Assembly: GCA_016197365.1 (NCBI GenBank)
Contig: JACPVS010000014.1
Span: forward strand, 167,210 to 231,209
Direction: 5' to 3'
DNA length: 64,000 nt
From: Mycolicibacterium cosmeticum
GTDB taxonomy: Bacteria; Actinomycetota; Actinomycetes; Mycobacteriales; Mycobacteriaceae
The position numbers and the translations under genes were made by a program. Numbering within the stretch: the stretch's first letter is position 1; every line of letters starts with the position of its first letter. The notes beneath the pieces are model-generated. The model saw only the letters and a program-made list of their open reading frames with translations. It did not search any database and was not told where the DNA came from. Of the stretch, positions 8,306 to 16,807 are shown one piece after another.

Positions 8306-8850
8306 ACAAGCCATTGACCACCGATGCGAGCGAGGACACCTCGACGCGACGGCGGATTCTGGTGGCCACGGCAGAGGTACTCGGGCGCAGCGGACAGACC
8401 AAACTGAGCCTGTCCGAGGTCGCCCTACAGGCCGGGGTGTCCCGGCCCACGCTGTACCGGTGGTTCGCCTCCAAGGAAGAGTTGCTCGGCGCGTTCGGGC
8501 AGTACGAACGCGAGATGTTCGACACCGGGATGAGCCGGGTCACATCCGGGCTGCGCGGCAACGAAAAGCTCGATGCCGCACTGCGATTCATCGTGGAGTA
8601 TCAGCAGTCCTACTCGGGCGTGCGGGTGGTGGACATCGAACCCGAGGTGGTGATCGGGCAGCTGGGCCACATCATTCCGCTGATGCGCGCGCGGCTGCTC
8701 AAGCTGATGCCCGGCCCGAACGGGCCGGTGCGGGCGGCCACCGCCATCCGCGTCGCCATCTCGCACTACATCGTGCGCAGCGATGACGAAGGTCAGTTTC
8801 TGGCGCAACTGCGGCACGCCGTGGGCATCCGCCAGACCGACAACGACTAG
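8302..8850 (+). CDS. TetR family regulator, paralogue B of the cluster
   Basis: This 182-residue regulator matches the protein at 3243 through the helix-turn-helix (LSLSEVALQAGVSRPTLYRWF, about residues 36–56) and through VEYQQSYSGVRVVDIEPE and SHYIVRSDD. GTG 8302 begins right behind the phosphotransferase gene, so the two are probably one transcript. The stop TAG is shared base for base with the convergent oxidoreductase through the tetranucleotide CTAG. As one of two sister regulators it is a prime candidate to bind the repeated ACA-N14-TGT palindromes. Confidence 0.88.
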   Translation: MNKPLTTDASEDTSTRRRILVATAEVLGRSGQTKLSLSEVALQAGVSRPTLYRWFASKEELLGAFGQYEREMFDTGMSRVTSGLRGNEKLDAALRFIVEYQQSYSGVRVVDIEPEVVIGQLGHIIPLMRARLLKLMPGPNGPVRAATAIRVAISHYIVRSDDEGQFLAQLRHAVGIRQTDND

Positions 8851-11030
8851 ACGCCCTCCAGGCGGACCGCCACCCCGTTGAGCACGGCCATCCCGGCCAG
8901 CGTCTCCAGGTCCTCGGGCCGATTGGAGGTCAGTTCGTTGACGTTGGCCCCGGGCACCGTATTGGCCAGCTGCCAGCCGCCGCCGCGATGTCCCCAGCCC
9001 TGCGGGATCGCGACGGTGCCCGCCGCCATCTCGTCGGTGATCAGCACGTCGGTTTCGATCTTCCCGTGTTCGGACACGATACGAACGCGGCCCCCTTCGA
9101 CGAGACCGGCGGCCGCGGCGTCGGCGGGATGAATCCGGGTGCGTTGCGTTCGGTCGCCCTTCATCAGGGTGGGGCTGTTGTGCATCCACGAATTCTGCGA
9201 ACGCATCTCGCGAATACCGATGGCCAGCAATGGAAACCGGGGATCGTCGGGGTGGTTGTCGCCCAGCCGGGCGATCTCCGCGGCGATCGGTGGCGAGTCC
9301 AGTGCCACCTTGCCGTCGGGGTGGCGCACCACGTCGGGAAGGATCCCGGTCGGTGCATGCTGCGCCAGCACGATCCCGTGCGGATGCGCACGAAGCCGTG
9401 TCAGGTTCAGCCCGCGCCGCCGAAACCCGAACAGATCACCGTGCGGGCCGGTGCGCAACAGCAGTTCCATCAGCCGGCGCGGCGTCATCCGCGCGATACC
9501 CCGCCGATCGAGCCACGCCAGCGCCCGGTTGAAGCGCAGCAGCGGGCCGGTGGCGAACATGGCCATCCCCATCCGGCGGGCGATCTCGGAGTACACCTCC
9601 CATTCCGGGCGAGCCTCGCCGTACGGCGCCAGCGCGGGTTCGGTGGACTGCACGAACAACGTCGGCGAACACGCCGCGAATGCGATCGGCAGGTCGTCGC
9701 GTTCCAGCATGGTGGTGGCGGGTAACACGTAGTGCGCCAACCGGTTTGTCTCGTTGATGTAGAGGTCGAAGGACACGAACAGGTCCAGGCGGCGCAGCGC
9801 CGACTCCAGGGCCGCGCTGTTCGGGACCGACAGCACCGGGTTGCCCGCCACTACGAACAAGGCCCGCAGCTGGCCCTCGCCCTCGGTGGTGATCTCGTCG
9901 GCCATCAACGCGGCCGGGAAGGTGCCGAGCACATCGGGGAAGTCACCGATGCGCGACCGGGTCTTGTCGTAACTGAAGCTGTCGACCCGCTCCCCCATCT
10001 CCTCCAACGGAATCACCGAATGCGACATCAGCGTGCCGCCGGGACGGTCCAGGTTGCCGGTCACGGCGGTCAGCGCGTCCAGCAGATAGCTCACCAGGGT
10101 GCCGTGCCTGCCGAGGCAGGCTCCGGTGCGCCCGTAGGCGCTGGCACTCGGCGCCGCGGCGAAATCACGGGCCAGCCCACGCACCACCGCGGCGTCCACC
10201 CCGGTGCGGGCCGCCGTCTGTTCGGGCGGGAACGGCGCGCACAGCGCCCGCAAGGTCTCCGCCCCGCGGGCCTGGTCGCGGATGTCGGTGGCCAACCCCT
10301 CCTCGAAGACGACGTGCAGCATCGACAGCAGCAGCCACGCGTCCGAGTCGGGCCGGACCGCGATGTGCTCGTAGCGCCGGGCCGTCTCGGTGCGCCGCGG
10401 ATCCAGCACCACCACCCGGCCCCCGCGGCCGACGATGGCGGACAGATCATCCTTGATGCGGGGTGCCCGCACCGCACTGCCATGTGAGACAAGCGGATTC
10501 GCGCCCAGCATCAACAGGAAGTCGGTGCGTGGCAGATCGGGGAAAGGCAGCTGACTGGCCGCACCGTAGAGCAGTTTGCTGGCCACGAAGCGGCTGTTGA
10601 TGTCTTGGGAACCCGCCGAGTACAGGTGCCGTGACCCGATGCGGGCCATGAAGAGGCCGGCCCACACGCTGGACGCGTAGCCGAACGCCGCCGGGTTGCC
10701 GAAATACTGCCCCACCGAGGCGCCACCGCGCTCGGTCACCACGTCGGTCAGGCGGGCGGCGATATCCGCCAGCGCGGTGTCCCAGCTGACCTGCTCGAAG
10801 GTGCCGTCGTCGCGGCGGCGCATCGGGTGCAGCACCCGGTCTGGATCGTTCTGGACGTCGGTGAAGGCGATGCCCTTGGGGCAGGCCCGGCCCTGGGACA
10901 GTGGGTGATCCTGGTCGGGGCGCAGGGATACCAGGCGACCGTCGGCGACGGTGGCGATCAGGCCGCACATCGGCTCGCAGATGCGGCAGTAGGTGACCTT
11001 CTGTTCCTCGGTCCCGAGGCTGGCTGACAT
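8847..11030 (-). CDS. Molybdopterin-dependent oxidoreductase with N-terminal [4Fe-4S] site
   Basis: The 727-residue protein belongs to the DMSO-reductase/formate-dehydrogenase-like superfamily. Cys15, Cys18, Cys22 and Cys50 form the N-terminal cluster motif C-x2-C-x3-C-x27-C. Molybdopterin-domain motifs follow (GANPLVSHG, DPRRTETARRYEH), and the C-terminal cofactor-cap domain has HRGGGWQLANTVPGANVNELTS. No Tat signal is visible, so it is probably cytoplasmic. Its two-electron substrate is not predictable. ATG 11030 is chosen over upstream in-frame codons because the cysteine motif follows directly and because it lies 15 bases after a half-site of the palindrome at 11037–11068. A paralogue lies at 61430. 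Confidence 0.88.
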   Translation of the reverse strand: MSASLGTEEQKVTYCRICEPMCGLIATVADGRLVSLRPDQDHPLSQGRACPKGIAFTDVQNDPDRVLHPMRRRDDGTFEQVSWDTALADIAARLTDVVTERGGASVGQYFGNPAAFGYASSVWAGLFMARIGSRHLYSAGSQDINSRFVASKLLYGAASQLPFPDLPRTDFLLMLGANPLVSHGSAVRAPRIKDDLSAIVGRGGRVVVLDPRRTETARRYEHIAVRPDSDAWLLLSMLHVVFEEGLATDIRDQARGAETLRALCAPFPPEQTAARTGVDAAVVRGLARDFAAAPSASAYGRTGACLGRHGTLVSYLLDALTAVTGNLDRPGGTLMSHSVIPLEEMGERVDSFSYDKTRSRIGDFPDVLGTFPAALMADEITTEGEGQLRALFVVAGNPVLSVPNSAALESALRRLDLFVSFDLYINETNRLAHYVLPATTMLERDDLPIAFAACSPTLFVQSTEPALAPYGEARPEWEVYSEIARRMGMAMFATGPLLRFNRALAWLDRRGIARMTPRRLMELLLRTGPHGDLFGFRRRGLNLTRLRAHPHGIVLAQHAPTGILPDVVRHPDGKVALDSPPIAAEIARLGDNHPDDPRFPLLAIGIREMRSQNSWMHNSPTLMKGDRTQRTRIHPADAAAAGLVEGGRVRIVSEHGKIETDVLITDEMAAGTVAIPQGWGHRGGGWQLANTVPGANVNELTSNRPEDLETLAGMAVLNGVAVRLEGV

Positions 11031-11036
11031 CGCGAA

Positions 11037-11068
11037 AGCGTGACACTTCGCGAACCGCATGTAAAGCT
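11037..11068. promoter_or_regulatory. Cluster operator copy 4 (ACA-N14-TGT palindrome)
   Basis: AGCGTGACA (11037–11045) and TGTAAAGCT (11060–11068) flank 14 bases, the same half-sites and spacing as copy 2. The site sits symmetrically in the divergent gap, with ATG 11030 on the minus strand (oxidoreductase) and ATG 11076 on the plus strand (aldehyde dehydrogenase). Confidence 0.72.
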
Positions 11069-11075
11069 TTGGGGC

Positions 11076-12548
11076 ATGACGGAAACGGGTGTTCTGGCCG
11101 GCGAACAACGCATGCTCATCGACGGCGAACTACAGCACACGTCCAGCGGCGCAACCTTCGACGTGATCCACCCGGCCAGCGAACAGGTGGCCGGCCAGGC
11201 CACCGACGGCACGGTCGACGATATGGCCCGCGCGGTCGGCGCGGCGCGGCGCGCCTTCGACGAGACCGACTGGTCGCGCGACCTGGATTTCCGCTACCAC
11301 TGCCTGAACCAGCTGCACGCGGCCTTCGAACGCAACAAGGAACACCTGCGCCGGGTCCTGGTCACCGAGGTGGGCTGCCCGCTGAAGGTGACCGGCGCCC
11401 AGATCGAGAGCCCGATCGAAGAGGTCAAGCACTGGGCCGAACACGGCAAGAACTTCGAGTACCTGGCCGACAACGGTGTGCATGACACGCCCCTGGGTCC
11501 GGCGCGGCGCAAGATCCACTACGAGGCCGTCGGGGTGGTCGGGGCGATCACCCCGTGGAACGTGCCGTTCTATCTCAACGTGGCCGAGACGGTGCCCGCG
11601 TTGATGGCGGGCAACACCGTCGTGCTCAAACCCGCTCAGCTGACCCCGTGGTCAGGCAGCGAGTACGGGCGCATCGTGGCCGAGGAGACCGACATCCCGC
11701 CCGGCGTGTTCAACGTGGTGGTATCCAACGCCAATGAGGTCGGCGCGGCCTTGTCGGCCGATCCGCGGGTCGACATGATCACGTTCACCGGCTCGACGGC
11801 GACGGGCCGGGCGATCCTGGCCTCGGGTGCGTCGACGGTGAAGAAGACGCTGCTGGAACTGGGCGGCAAGAGCGCCCACATCGTGCTCGACGACGCCGAT
11901 CTGAACATGTCGCTGCCGATGGCCGCGCTGATGGCGTGCGTGATGAGCGGCCAATCATGCATCCTGCCCAGTCGGATCCTGTTGCCGCGCAGTCATTATG
12001 ACGAGGGCATCGAGATCATGAAGAACATGATGGAGAACTTCCCCGTCGGCGACCCGTGGGACCCGAACAACATGCAGGGCCCGCAGATCAGTGCCACGCA
12101 ACGCCAGAAGGTGCTCGGGATGGTCGCCGCCGCAGTCGATTCGGGTGCCCGGCTGGTCACCGGCGGTGGGGTGCCCGAGAACCTGCCCGTCGGGTACTAC
12201 ACACAGCCGACCCTGCTGGCCGATGTCGACCCGGACAGCCAGATCGCCCAGGAGGAGATCTTCGGGCCGGTGCTGGCGGTCATCCCCTACGGCAGCGACG
12301 ACGAAGCCGTCGCGATCGCGAACAACTCGATCTACGGGCTGTCCGGTGAAGTCTCCGGCGGTGACCTCGACCGCGCGTTCGCCGTCGCCACCCGGATGCG
12401 TACCGGCAATGTCACGATCAACGGCAAGAGCCACTTCGGGATCGGCAGCCCGTTCGGCGGCACCAAGCAGAGCGGACTGGGCTACCGCAACGGCGACGAG
12501 GGCTACAAGGAGTACCTCGACGCGAAGACCATCGGCATGCCCGCATGA
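11076..12548 (+). CDS. NAD(P)-dependent aldehyde dehydrogenase
   Basis: The 490-residue enzyme shows the complete ALDH pattern. It has the cofactor-binding ITPWNVPFYLN, the GSTATGR turn, the general base Glu261 in LELGGKS, the nucleophile Cys295 in GQSCILPSR, and EEIFGPVL. It oxidises an aldehyde to a carboxylate and would supply the acid for the CoA-transferase at 5935. ATG 11076 is preferred to GTG 11040, which lies inside the operator. The stop overlaps the ATG of the SnoaL-like gene (ATGA), so the two are translationally coupled. Confidence 0.93.
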   Translation: MTETGVLAGEQRMLIDGELQHTSSGATFDVIHPASEQVAGQATDGTVDDMARAVGAARRAFDETDWSRDLDFRYHCLNQLHAAFERNKEHLRRVLVTEVGCPLKVTGAQIESPIEEVKHWAEHGKNFEYLADNGVHDTPLGPARRKIHYEAVGVVGAITPWNVPFYLNVAETVPALMAGNTVVLKPAQLTPWSGSEYGRIVAEETDIPPGVFNVVVSNANEVGAALSADPRVDMITFTGSTATGRAILASGASTVKKTLLELGGKSAHIVLDDADLNMSLPMAALMACVMSGQSCILPSRILLPRSHYDEGIEIMKNMMENFPVGDPWDPNNMQGPQISATQRQKVLGMVAAAVDSGARLVTGGGVPENLPVGYYTQPTLLADVDPDSQIAQEEIFGPVLAVIPYGSDDEAVAIANNSIYGLSGEVSGGDLDRAFAVATRMRTGNVTINGKSHFGIGSPFGGTKQSGLGYRNGDEGYKEYLDAKTIGMPA

Positions 12549-12952
12549 GTGACCGCGCCGAGATAACGGCGCTGCTCTACCGCTACGCCCGCGCCGTGGA
12601 CACCAGCGACTGGGAGCTCTACCGGTCGGTGTTCACCCCGGACGCGCACATCGACTATTCGTCCGCGGGTGCCGCGGCGGGATCGCGCGACGAGATCGTC
12701 GACTGGTTCGTCACGGGGTGGGGCGCCATCGCGTGGAGCATGCACTACATCACGAACATCGAAGTGCTCGCCGCCACCGCCGACGAGGCGACCGTGCGGG
12801 CGATGTTCCACAACCCTTTTCAGATCAAGGGATTGCCCGAGATGTGCACCTGCGGCGGCTACTACCACCACGAGCTGGTGCGTACCCCGGACGGCTGGCG
12901 CAGCCGGAGCCTGCGCGAAGAGAACGTCTGGTTCGTCAACAAGCCCGGCTAG
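12545..12952 (+). CDS. SnoaL/NTF2-like protein
   Basis: This 135-residue cone-fold protein opens with ITALLYRYARAVDTSDWELYRSVFTPDAHIDY, a standard SnoaL-like start with the Tyr/Asp pair that lines the pocket. Members are isomerases, dehydratases or cyclases, or non-catalytic binding proteins, and none of these can be chosen here. The four-base overlap with the aldehyde dehydrogenase shows that it belongs to the same pathway. A distant relative lies at 50066. Confidence 0.8.
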   Translation: MSDRAEITALLYRYARAVDTSDWELYRSVFTPDAHIDYSSAGAAAGSRDEIVDWFVTGWGAIAWSMHYITNIEVLAATADEATVRAMFHNPFQIKGLPEMCTCGGYYHHELVRTPDGWRSRSLREENVWFVNKPG

Positions 12953-14044
12953 TCAGCCTTCGGCCGCCAACTGCCCACAGGCCGCGGCGATCTCGCGGCC
13001 ACGGGTATCCCGCACCGTGCACGAGACCCCTTTGGCCAGAACACGTTTGACGAACTCTCGCTCCACCGGCTTGGGGCTGGCGTCCCACTCACTGCCCGGC
13101 GTCGGGTTCAGCGGGATGAGGTTCACGTGCACCAGGGCGCCCAGCTTGCTGCGCAATTTCTTGCCGAGAAGGTCTGCGCGCCAAGGCTGGTCGTTGACAT
13201 CGCGGATCAGCGCGTACTCGATCGAGACCCGGCGGCCGGTGGAATCGGCGTAATAGCGGGCGGCGTCCAGGACTTCGTCGACGCTCCAGCGGTTGTTCAC
13301 CGGGACCAGGGTGTCGCGCAGTTCGTCGTCGGGGGTGTGCAGCGACACCGCCAGCGTCACCCCGAGCTTCTCGTCGGCGAGCTTGCGGATGGCCGGCGCC
13401 AGCCCGACCGTGGACACCGTCACCGAGCGGGCGCTGATCCCGAAACCTTCCGGCGGGGGCGCAATGATGCGCTGCACGGCGGCCAACACCCGGTTGTAGT
13501 TGGCCAACGGCTCCCCCATGCCCATGAAGACGATGTTGGACAGTCGGCCGTCATGCTCCTCGCGCATCGCGAACGACGCCGCCCGCACCTGCTCCAGGAT
13601 CTCGGCGGTGGACAGATTGCGCTTGAGCCCACCCTGACCCGTCGCGCAGAACGGGCAGGCCATGCCGCAGCCGGCCTGCGACGAGATGCAGACGGTGTTG
13701 CGCTGCGGGTAGCGCATCAGCACCGACTCGAAGTTGGTGCCGTCCAGCGCACGCCACAGCGTCTTACGCGTCTCGCCGGCGTCGCACTGGATCTCACGGG
13801 CCGGAGAGATCAGCGTCGGGAACAACTCACCGGCGACCTGGTCGCGCACGGCGGCGGGTAGGTCTGTCATCTGGTGTGGATCGGCGATGAGTCGTCCGTA
13901 GTACTGGTTGGCCAGCTGTTTTGCCCGGAACTTCGGCAACCCGAGTCCGGTGACGGCCTCGATCCGGCCGGCTTCGTCGAGATCGGCGAGATGCCGCGGC
14001 GGCATACCGCGGCGGGGGGCTTCGAAAACCAGTTCCTGCTTCAT
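12953..14044 (-). CDS. rlmN: 23S rRNA (adenine-2503-C2)-methyltransferase RlmN
   Basis: The 363-residue radical-SAM enzyme carries the CxxxCxxC cluster motif at Cys126, Cys130 and Cys133 (CGMACPFC). It also has the GMGEPL motif and the C-terminal methyl-carrier cysteine region ([22 protein letters not shown]). It methylates C2 of A2503 in 23S rRNA and, in characterised members, A37 of some tRNAs. The length is normal. It ends directly against the SnoaL-like gene. In M. tuberculosis this gene is, from memory, next to cdsA; here a LysR gene and an exporter gene intervene. Confidence 0.97.
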   Translation of the reverse strand: MKQELVFEAPRRGMPPRHLADLDEAGRIEAVTGLGLPKFRAKQLANQYYGRLIADPHQMTDLPAAVRDQVAGELFPTLISPAREIQCDAGETRKTLWRALDGTNFESVLMRYPQRNTVCISSQAGCGMACPFCATGQGGLKRNLSTAEILEQVRAASFAMREEHDGRLSNIVFMGMGEPLANYNRVLAAVQRIIAPPPEGFGISARSVTVSTVGLAPAIRKLADEKLGVTLAVSLHTPDDELRDTLVPVNNRWSVDEVLDAARYYADSTGRRVSIEYALIRDVNDQPWRADLLGKKLRSKLGALVHVNLIPLNPTPGSEWDASPKPVEREFVKRVLAKGVSCTVRDTRGREIAAACGQLAAEG

Positions 14045-14058
14045 GATCCGTTCCAGTA

Positions 14059-14910
14059 TCAGGCTTGTCCGGCGAGAACGTCACGCACGGTCTGTTCGAC
14101 GGTGTCCAGGACCGTGGCGTCGACGCCGGCCCGGCCGCGGACGAACACCGACGCTCGACTGGCCGGCGGCAGTCCCTCGGCCAGACACAGCCCGTCGGGC
14201 AGCCTGCCGATCATCGGTAGCAGTGCCACCCCCAGCCCCGAACGCACGGCGGCGAACAGGCCGGACAGATCGGCGGATTCCGCGGCGATGCGGTAGTCGG
14301 TGTCCAACCGGTCGAGGGTCGCGAACGTCGGTTCGCGCAGCGTGCACGGTTCGGAGAACATCACCACCGGCAACGCCTCGTTGGCGGGCACGGCGAAACT
14401 GCGACCCGAGACCCATTTCAGCGCAAGCATTCCCGACGCATGCGCGGGATCCAGCCCCGATCCGTCGAGCATCACCGCGAGGTCGACGAAACCGTGCTCG
14501 ATCGCATCGGCCAGCATGACGTTGCGATCGAGCCGGAAGCGCAGCCGCCAGTCGGGCAGCCGTTCGCCCAGTGCGGCGGTCAGTGCGGGCAGCATGACAT
14601 CAGCGCCGTGTTCGGTGGCGCCGATCAAGAGCACGCGCTCCTCGGCCGCGCCCAGGTCGGCCAGTGCCGCGTCATGCGCGGCCAGGATGGTCCGGGCGTG
14701 GCCCAGTACGCGGTGCCCCAGCTCGGTGAACGCGACGCCGCGGCCGGCGCGCTCGACGACCGGGCCGCCGACGACGGCCTCGACCCGCCGGACGTGCTGA
14801 CTGACCGCGGACTGAGTCATGTGCAACACCGCGGCGGCGCGGTGAAACCCACCACAGTCCGCCACCGCCACGACGCTGCGCAACGGCGCGATGTCCAGCA
14901 GCTGACCCAT
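14059..14910 (-). CDS. LysR family transcriptional regulator
   Basis: The 283-residue protein has an N-terminal winged helix-turn-helix at about residues 20–44 ([25 protein letters not shown]). A periplasmic-binding-protein-like sensor domain starts near residue 90. It diverges from the EamA transporter at 15065, the standard arrangement for a LysR regulator and its target. The intergenic region contains a direct repeat CAGACGAT and AT-rich palindromic sequence that could be its binding sites. Confidence 0.9.
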   Translation of the reverse strand: MGQLLDIAPLRSVVAVADCGGFHRAAAVLHMTQSAVSQHVRRVEAVVGGPVVERAGRGVAFTELGHRVLGHARTILAAHDAALADLGAAEERVLLIGATEHGADVMLPALTAALGERLPDWRLRFRLDRNVMLADAIEHGFVDLAVMLDGSGLDPAHASGMLALKWVSGRSFAVPANEALPVVMFSEPCTLREPTFATLDRLDTDYRIAAESADLSGLFAAVRSGLGVALLPMIGRLPDGLCLAEGLPPASRASVFVRGRAGVDATVLDTVEQTVRDVLAGQA

Positions 14911-14934
14911 GCGGCCAAGGTACTCCGATCAGTG

Positions 14935-14958
14935 CAGACGATCAAAAGTCCAGACGAT
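14935..14958. promoter_or_regulatory. Direct repeat CAGACGAT upstream of the LysR gene
   Basis: CAGACGAT occurs at 14935–14942 and again at 14951–14958, 16 bases apart, in the divergent LysR/EamA gap. The perfect palindrome TCAATTGA lies nearby, just upstream of the EamA promoter. LysR proteins bind such repeated or dyad sites. Which element is used is not resolved. Confidence 0.35.
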
Positions 14959-14998
14959 TTGGGCGGATGGCGAGGTTATTCCCCTCAATTGATCATCA

Positions 14999-15026
14999 TT
15001 GACGATCGATCCCGATAGCCGATATT
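14999..15026 (+). promoter_or_regulatory. Putative promoter of the EamA transporter
   Basis: TTGACG (14999–15004) and GATATT (15021–15026) are 16 bases apart. This puts a start near 15033, about 30 bases before ATG 15065. The match is moderate. Confidence 0.35.
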
Positions 15027-15064
15027 CGTTGGACCTCTCGCGCCCCGCCGCCCACGATGGAGCC

Positions 15065-16027
15065 ATGACCCCGATGCCGTTGCGTACCGCGACGACCGTG
15101 ACGTTCTTCTACGCGCTGGGCTACCCGATCGGCAATCTCGCGGTACACGCGATGTCCCCGATGGCGGTGCTGGCGTTCCGGTTCGGGTTGGCCGGCGCGA
15201 TCCTCGGGGTGTGGGCGGCGCTGGCCCGGGTGCGTTTCCCCACTGGACGCACACTCGTCCATGTGGCGGTCGCAGGTCTGTTGATGCAGGCCGTGCAGTT
15301 CTGCGCGCTGTACATCGCCATCCAGCACGGCGCGCCGGCCGTGCTGTGTGCGGTGGTCATCGCGATGAATCCGGTGGCGACCGCCCTGCTGGCGGCGACG
15401 GTCCTGCGCGACCGGTTGACGCCGCGTCGGGTCGTCGCACTGGTGCTCGGTGTCGCCGCGGTGCTCACGGCCTGCGCGACGCGCCTGATCGCCACCGGCG
15501 GGGTGGACCCGGTGGTGGGACTCCTGCTGGTCGCCCTGCTGGGACTGGCCGCGGGCGGGGTGTATCAGCAGCGCTTCTGCGCCGACGTCGACTTCCGGGC
15601 CGCCACGTCGGTGCAGAACGCGGTGGCCTTCGTGCCCGCGCTGGCCTTCGCGCTGAGCACACCGATCGTGGTGCACAACATGACCCACGCCGTGTTCGCG
15701 GTCGCCGGCGTCGTGCTGCTGAACGCCACCCTCGGGGTGTCGCTGTACGTGCGAGCGATCAGCTTGCACGGTGCGTCGGCGGTGGCCATGTTGTTCTGTG
15801 TCATTCCCGCGGTCGCGGGTGTGTTGTCCTGGCTGATGCTCGGCGAGCGGGTGAACATCGGGATCGCCGCGGGGCTGGTCCTGGGTGCGGCGGCGTGTTG
15901 GCTGAATGCGTCGGGCGCGTCAGGCGCGTCAGGCGCGTCAGGCAAGAAGCGTCAGGACGATCCAGCCCACGACGGCGGACGGCAGCATCGCGTCGATGCG
16001 GTCCATGATCCCGCCGTGGCCGGGTAG
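15065..16027 (+). CDS. EamA (DMT superfamily) transporter
   Basis: The 320-residue protein is made of about ten hydrophobic helices in two EamA repeats. Motifs include FRFGLAGAILG in the first half and AISLHGASAVAMLFCVIPAVAGVLSWLMLGE near the end. Such proteins export amino acids or small metabolites. The helical region ends near residue 285. It is followed by GASGASGASG, encoded by three 9-base repeats, and a hydrophilic tail whose codons run antisense through the last 90 bases of cdsA. ATG 15065 precedes the first helix. The LysR protein is the likely regulator. Confidence 0.85.
   Translation: MTPMPLRTATTVTFFYALGYPIGNLAVHAMSPMAVLAFRFGLAGAILGVWAALARVRFPTGRTLVHVAVAGLLMQAVQFCALYIAIQHGAPAVLCAVVIAMNPVATALLAATVLRDRLTPRRVVALVLGVAAVLTACATRLIATGGVDPVVGLLLVALLGLAAGGVYQQRFCADVDFRAATSVQNAVAFVPALAFALSTPIVVHNMTHAVFAVAGVVLLNATLGVSLYVRAISLHGASAVAMLFCVIPAVAGVLSWLMLGERVNIGIAAGLVLGAAACWLNASGASGASGASGKKRQDDPAHDGGRQHRVDAVHDPAVAG
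15914..15940. repeat. Three tandem 9-bp repeats (GGCGCGTCA)
   Basis: Three perfect copies encode Gly-Ala-Ser repeats at the end of the EamA gene. On the other strand the last copy supplies the TGA stop of cdsA (15940–15938). The repeat thus forms the tail of two convergent genes. Confidence 0.85.
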
Positions 16028-16807
16028 CAGCGTCCCCATGTCCTTGATGCCGAGGTCGCGTTTGACCTGGGACTCCACCAGGTCGCCCAGCACCCCGGTG
16101 ATGACCAGGAGCACGCCGAGCGGCACGCCGACCCAGGCCGGCTTTTCCATCAGGAAGGCCACTGACAAGACCGAGGCCGTGATGCCGAACAGCAGTGAGC
16201 CGCCCAGGCCTTCCCACGATTTCTTGGGGCTGATCGCGGGTGCCAGCACGTGCTTGCCGAACAGGACGCCGGCGACGTAGCCGCCGATGTCGGCGAACAC
16301 GACCGTCACGATGATGGTGAACACGCGTACGCCGCCGTGGTCGGCGAAGATGAGCAGCGCCGTAAACGCCGCGAACATCGGCACCCAGGTGGCCAGCAGC
16401 ACGGTGGCGGCGATATCGCGTAGGTAGTTGACCGGCTGCTGGTTGAGGCCTTGGCCCACCAGTCGCCAGACCATGCAGACCACGATGGTCCCGCCGTAGG
16501 CGCCCAGCAGGCCGTCGATGCCGAACGGCCAGGTCAACCAGATCATCGCCTGGCCGCCGACCAGCAGCGCGACGGTGGGCAGTGCATAGCCGTGCTCACG
16601 CAGCCGCCGGATGACCTCGTGGGTGGCGATGGCCATGGCGACCGAGAGCAGCGGCAGCCACCAGATGGGCGCGAAGAGCAACGTGCCGATCGCCATGGCA
16701 CCCAGGACGGCACCCACCGCGATGGCGGCAGGCAGATCGCGCCCGGCGCGCGAAGTCTTCTTGGGTGGCTCGGTCTGTGCCACGGGAGTCGGGTGCTGAA
16801 AGGTCAT
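15938..16807 (-). CDS. cdsA: Phosphatidate cytidylyltransferase
   Basis: The 289-residue membrane enzyme makes CDP-diacylglycerol from phosphatidate and CTP for phosphatidylinositol, cardiolipin and phosphatidylethanolamine synthesis. The C-terminal signature SQVKRDLGIKDMGTLLPGHG, followed by GIMDR, is intact and follows about eight membrane helices. The N terminus is short and polar. It starts one base after the frr stop codon, so frr and cdsA are one operon. Its 3' end overlaps the convergent EamA gene by 90 bases. Confidence 0.97.
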   Translation of the reverse strand: MTFQHPTPVAQTEPPKKTSRAGRDLPAAIAVGAVLGAMAIGTLLFAPIWWLPLLSVAMAIATHEVIRRLREHGYALPTVALLVGGQAMIWLTWPFGIDGLLGAYGGTIVVCMVWRLVGQGLNQQPVNYLRDIAATVLLATWVPMFAAFTALLIFADHGGVRVFTIIVTVVFADIGGYVAGVLFGKHVLAPAISPKKSWEGLGGSLLFGITASVLSVAFLMEKPAWVGVPLGVLLVITGVLGDLVESQVKRDLGIKDMGTLLPGHGGIMDRIDAMLPSAVVGWIVLTLLA

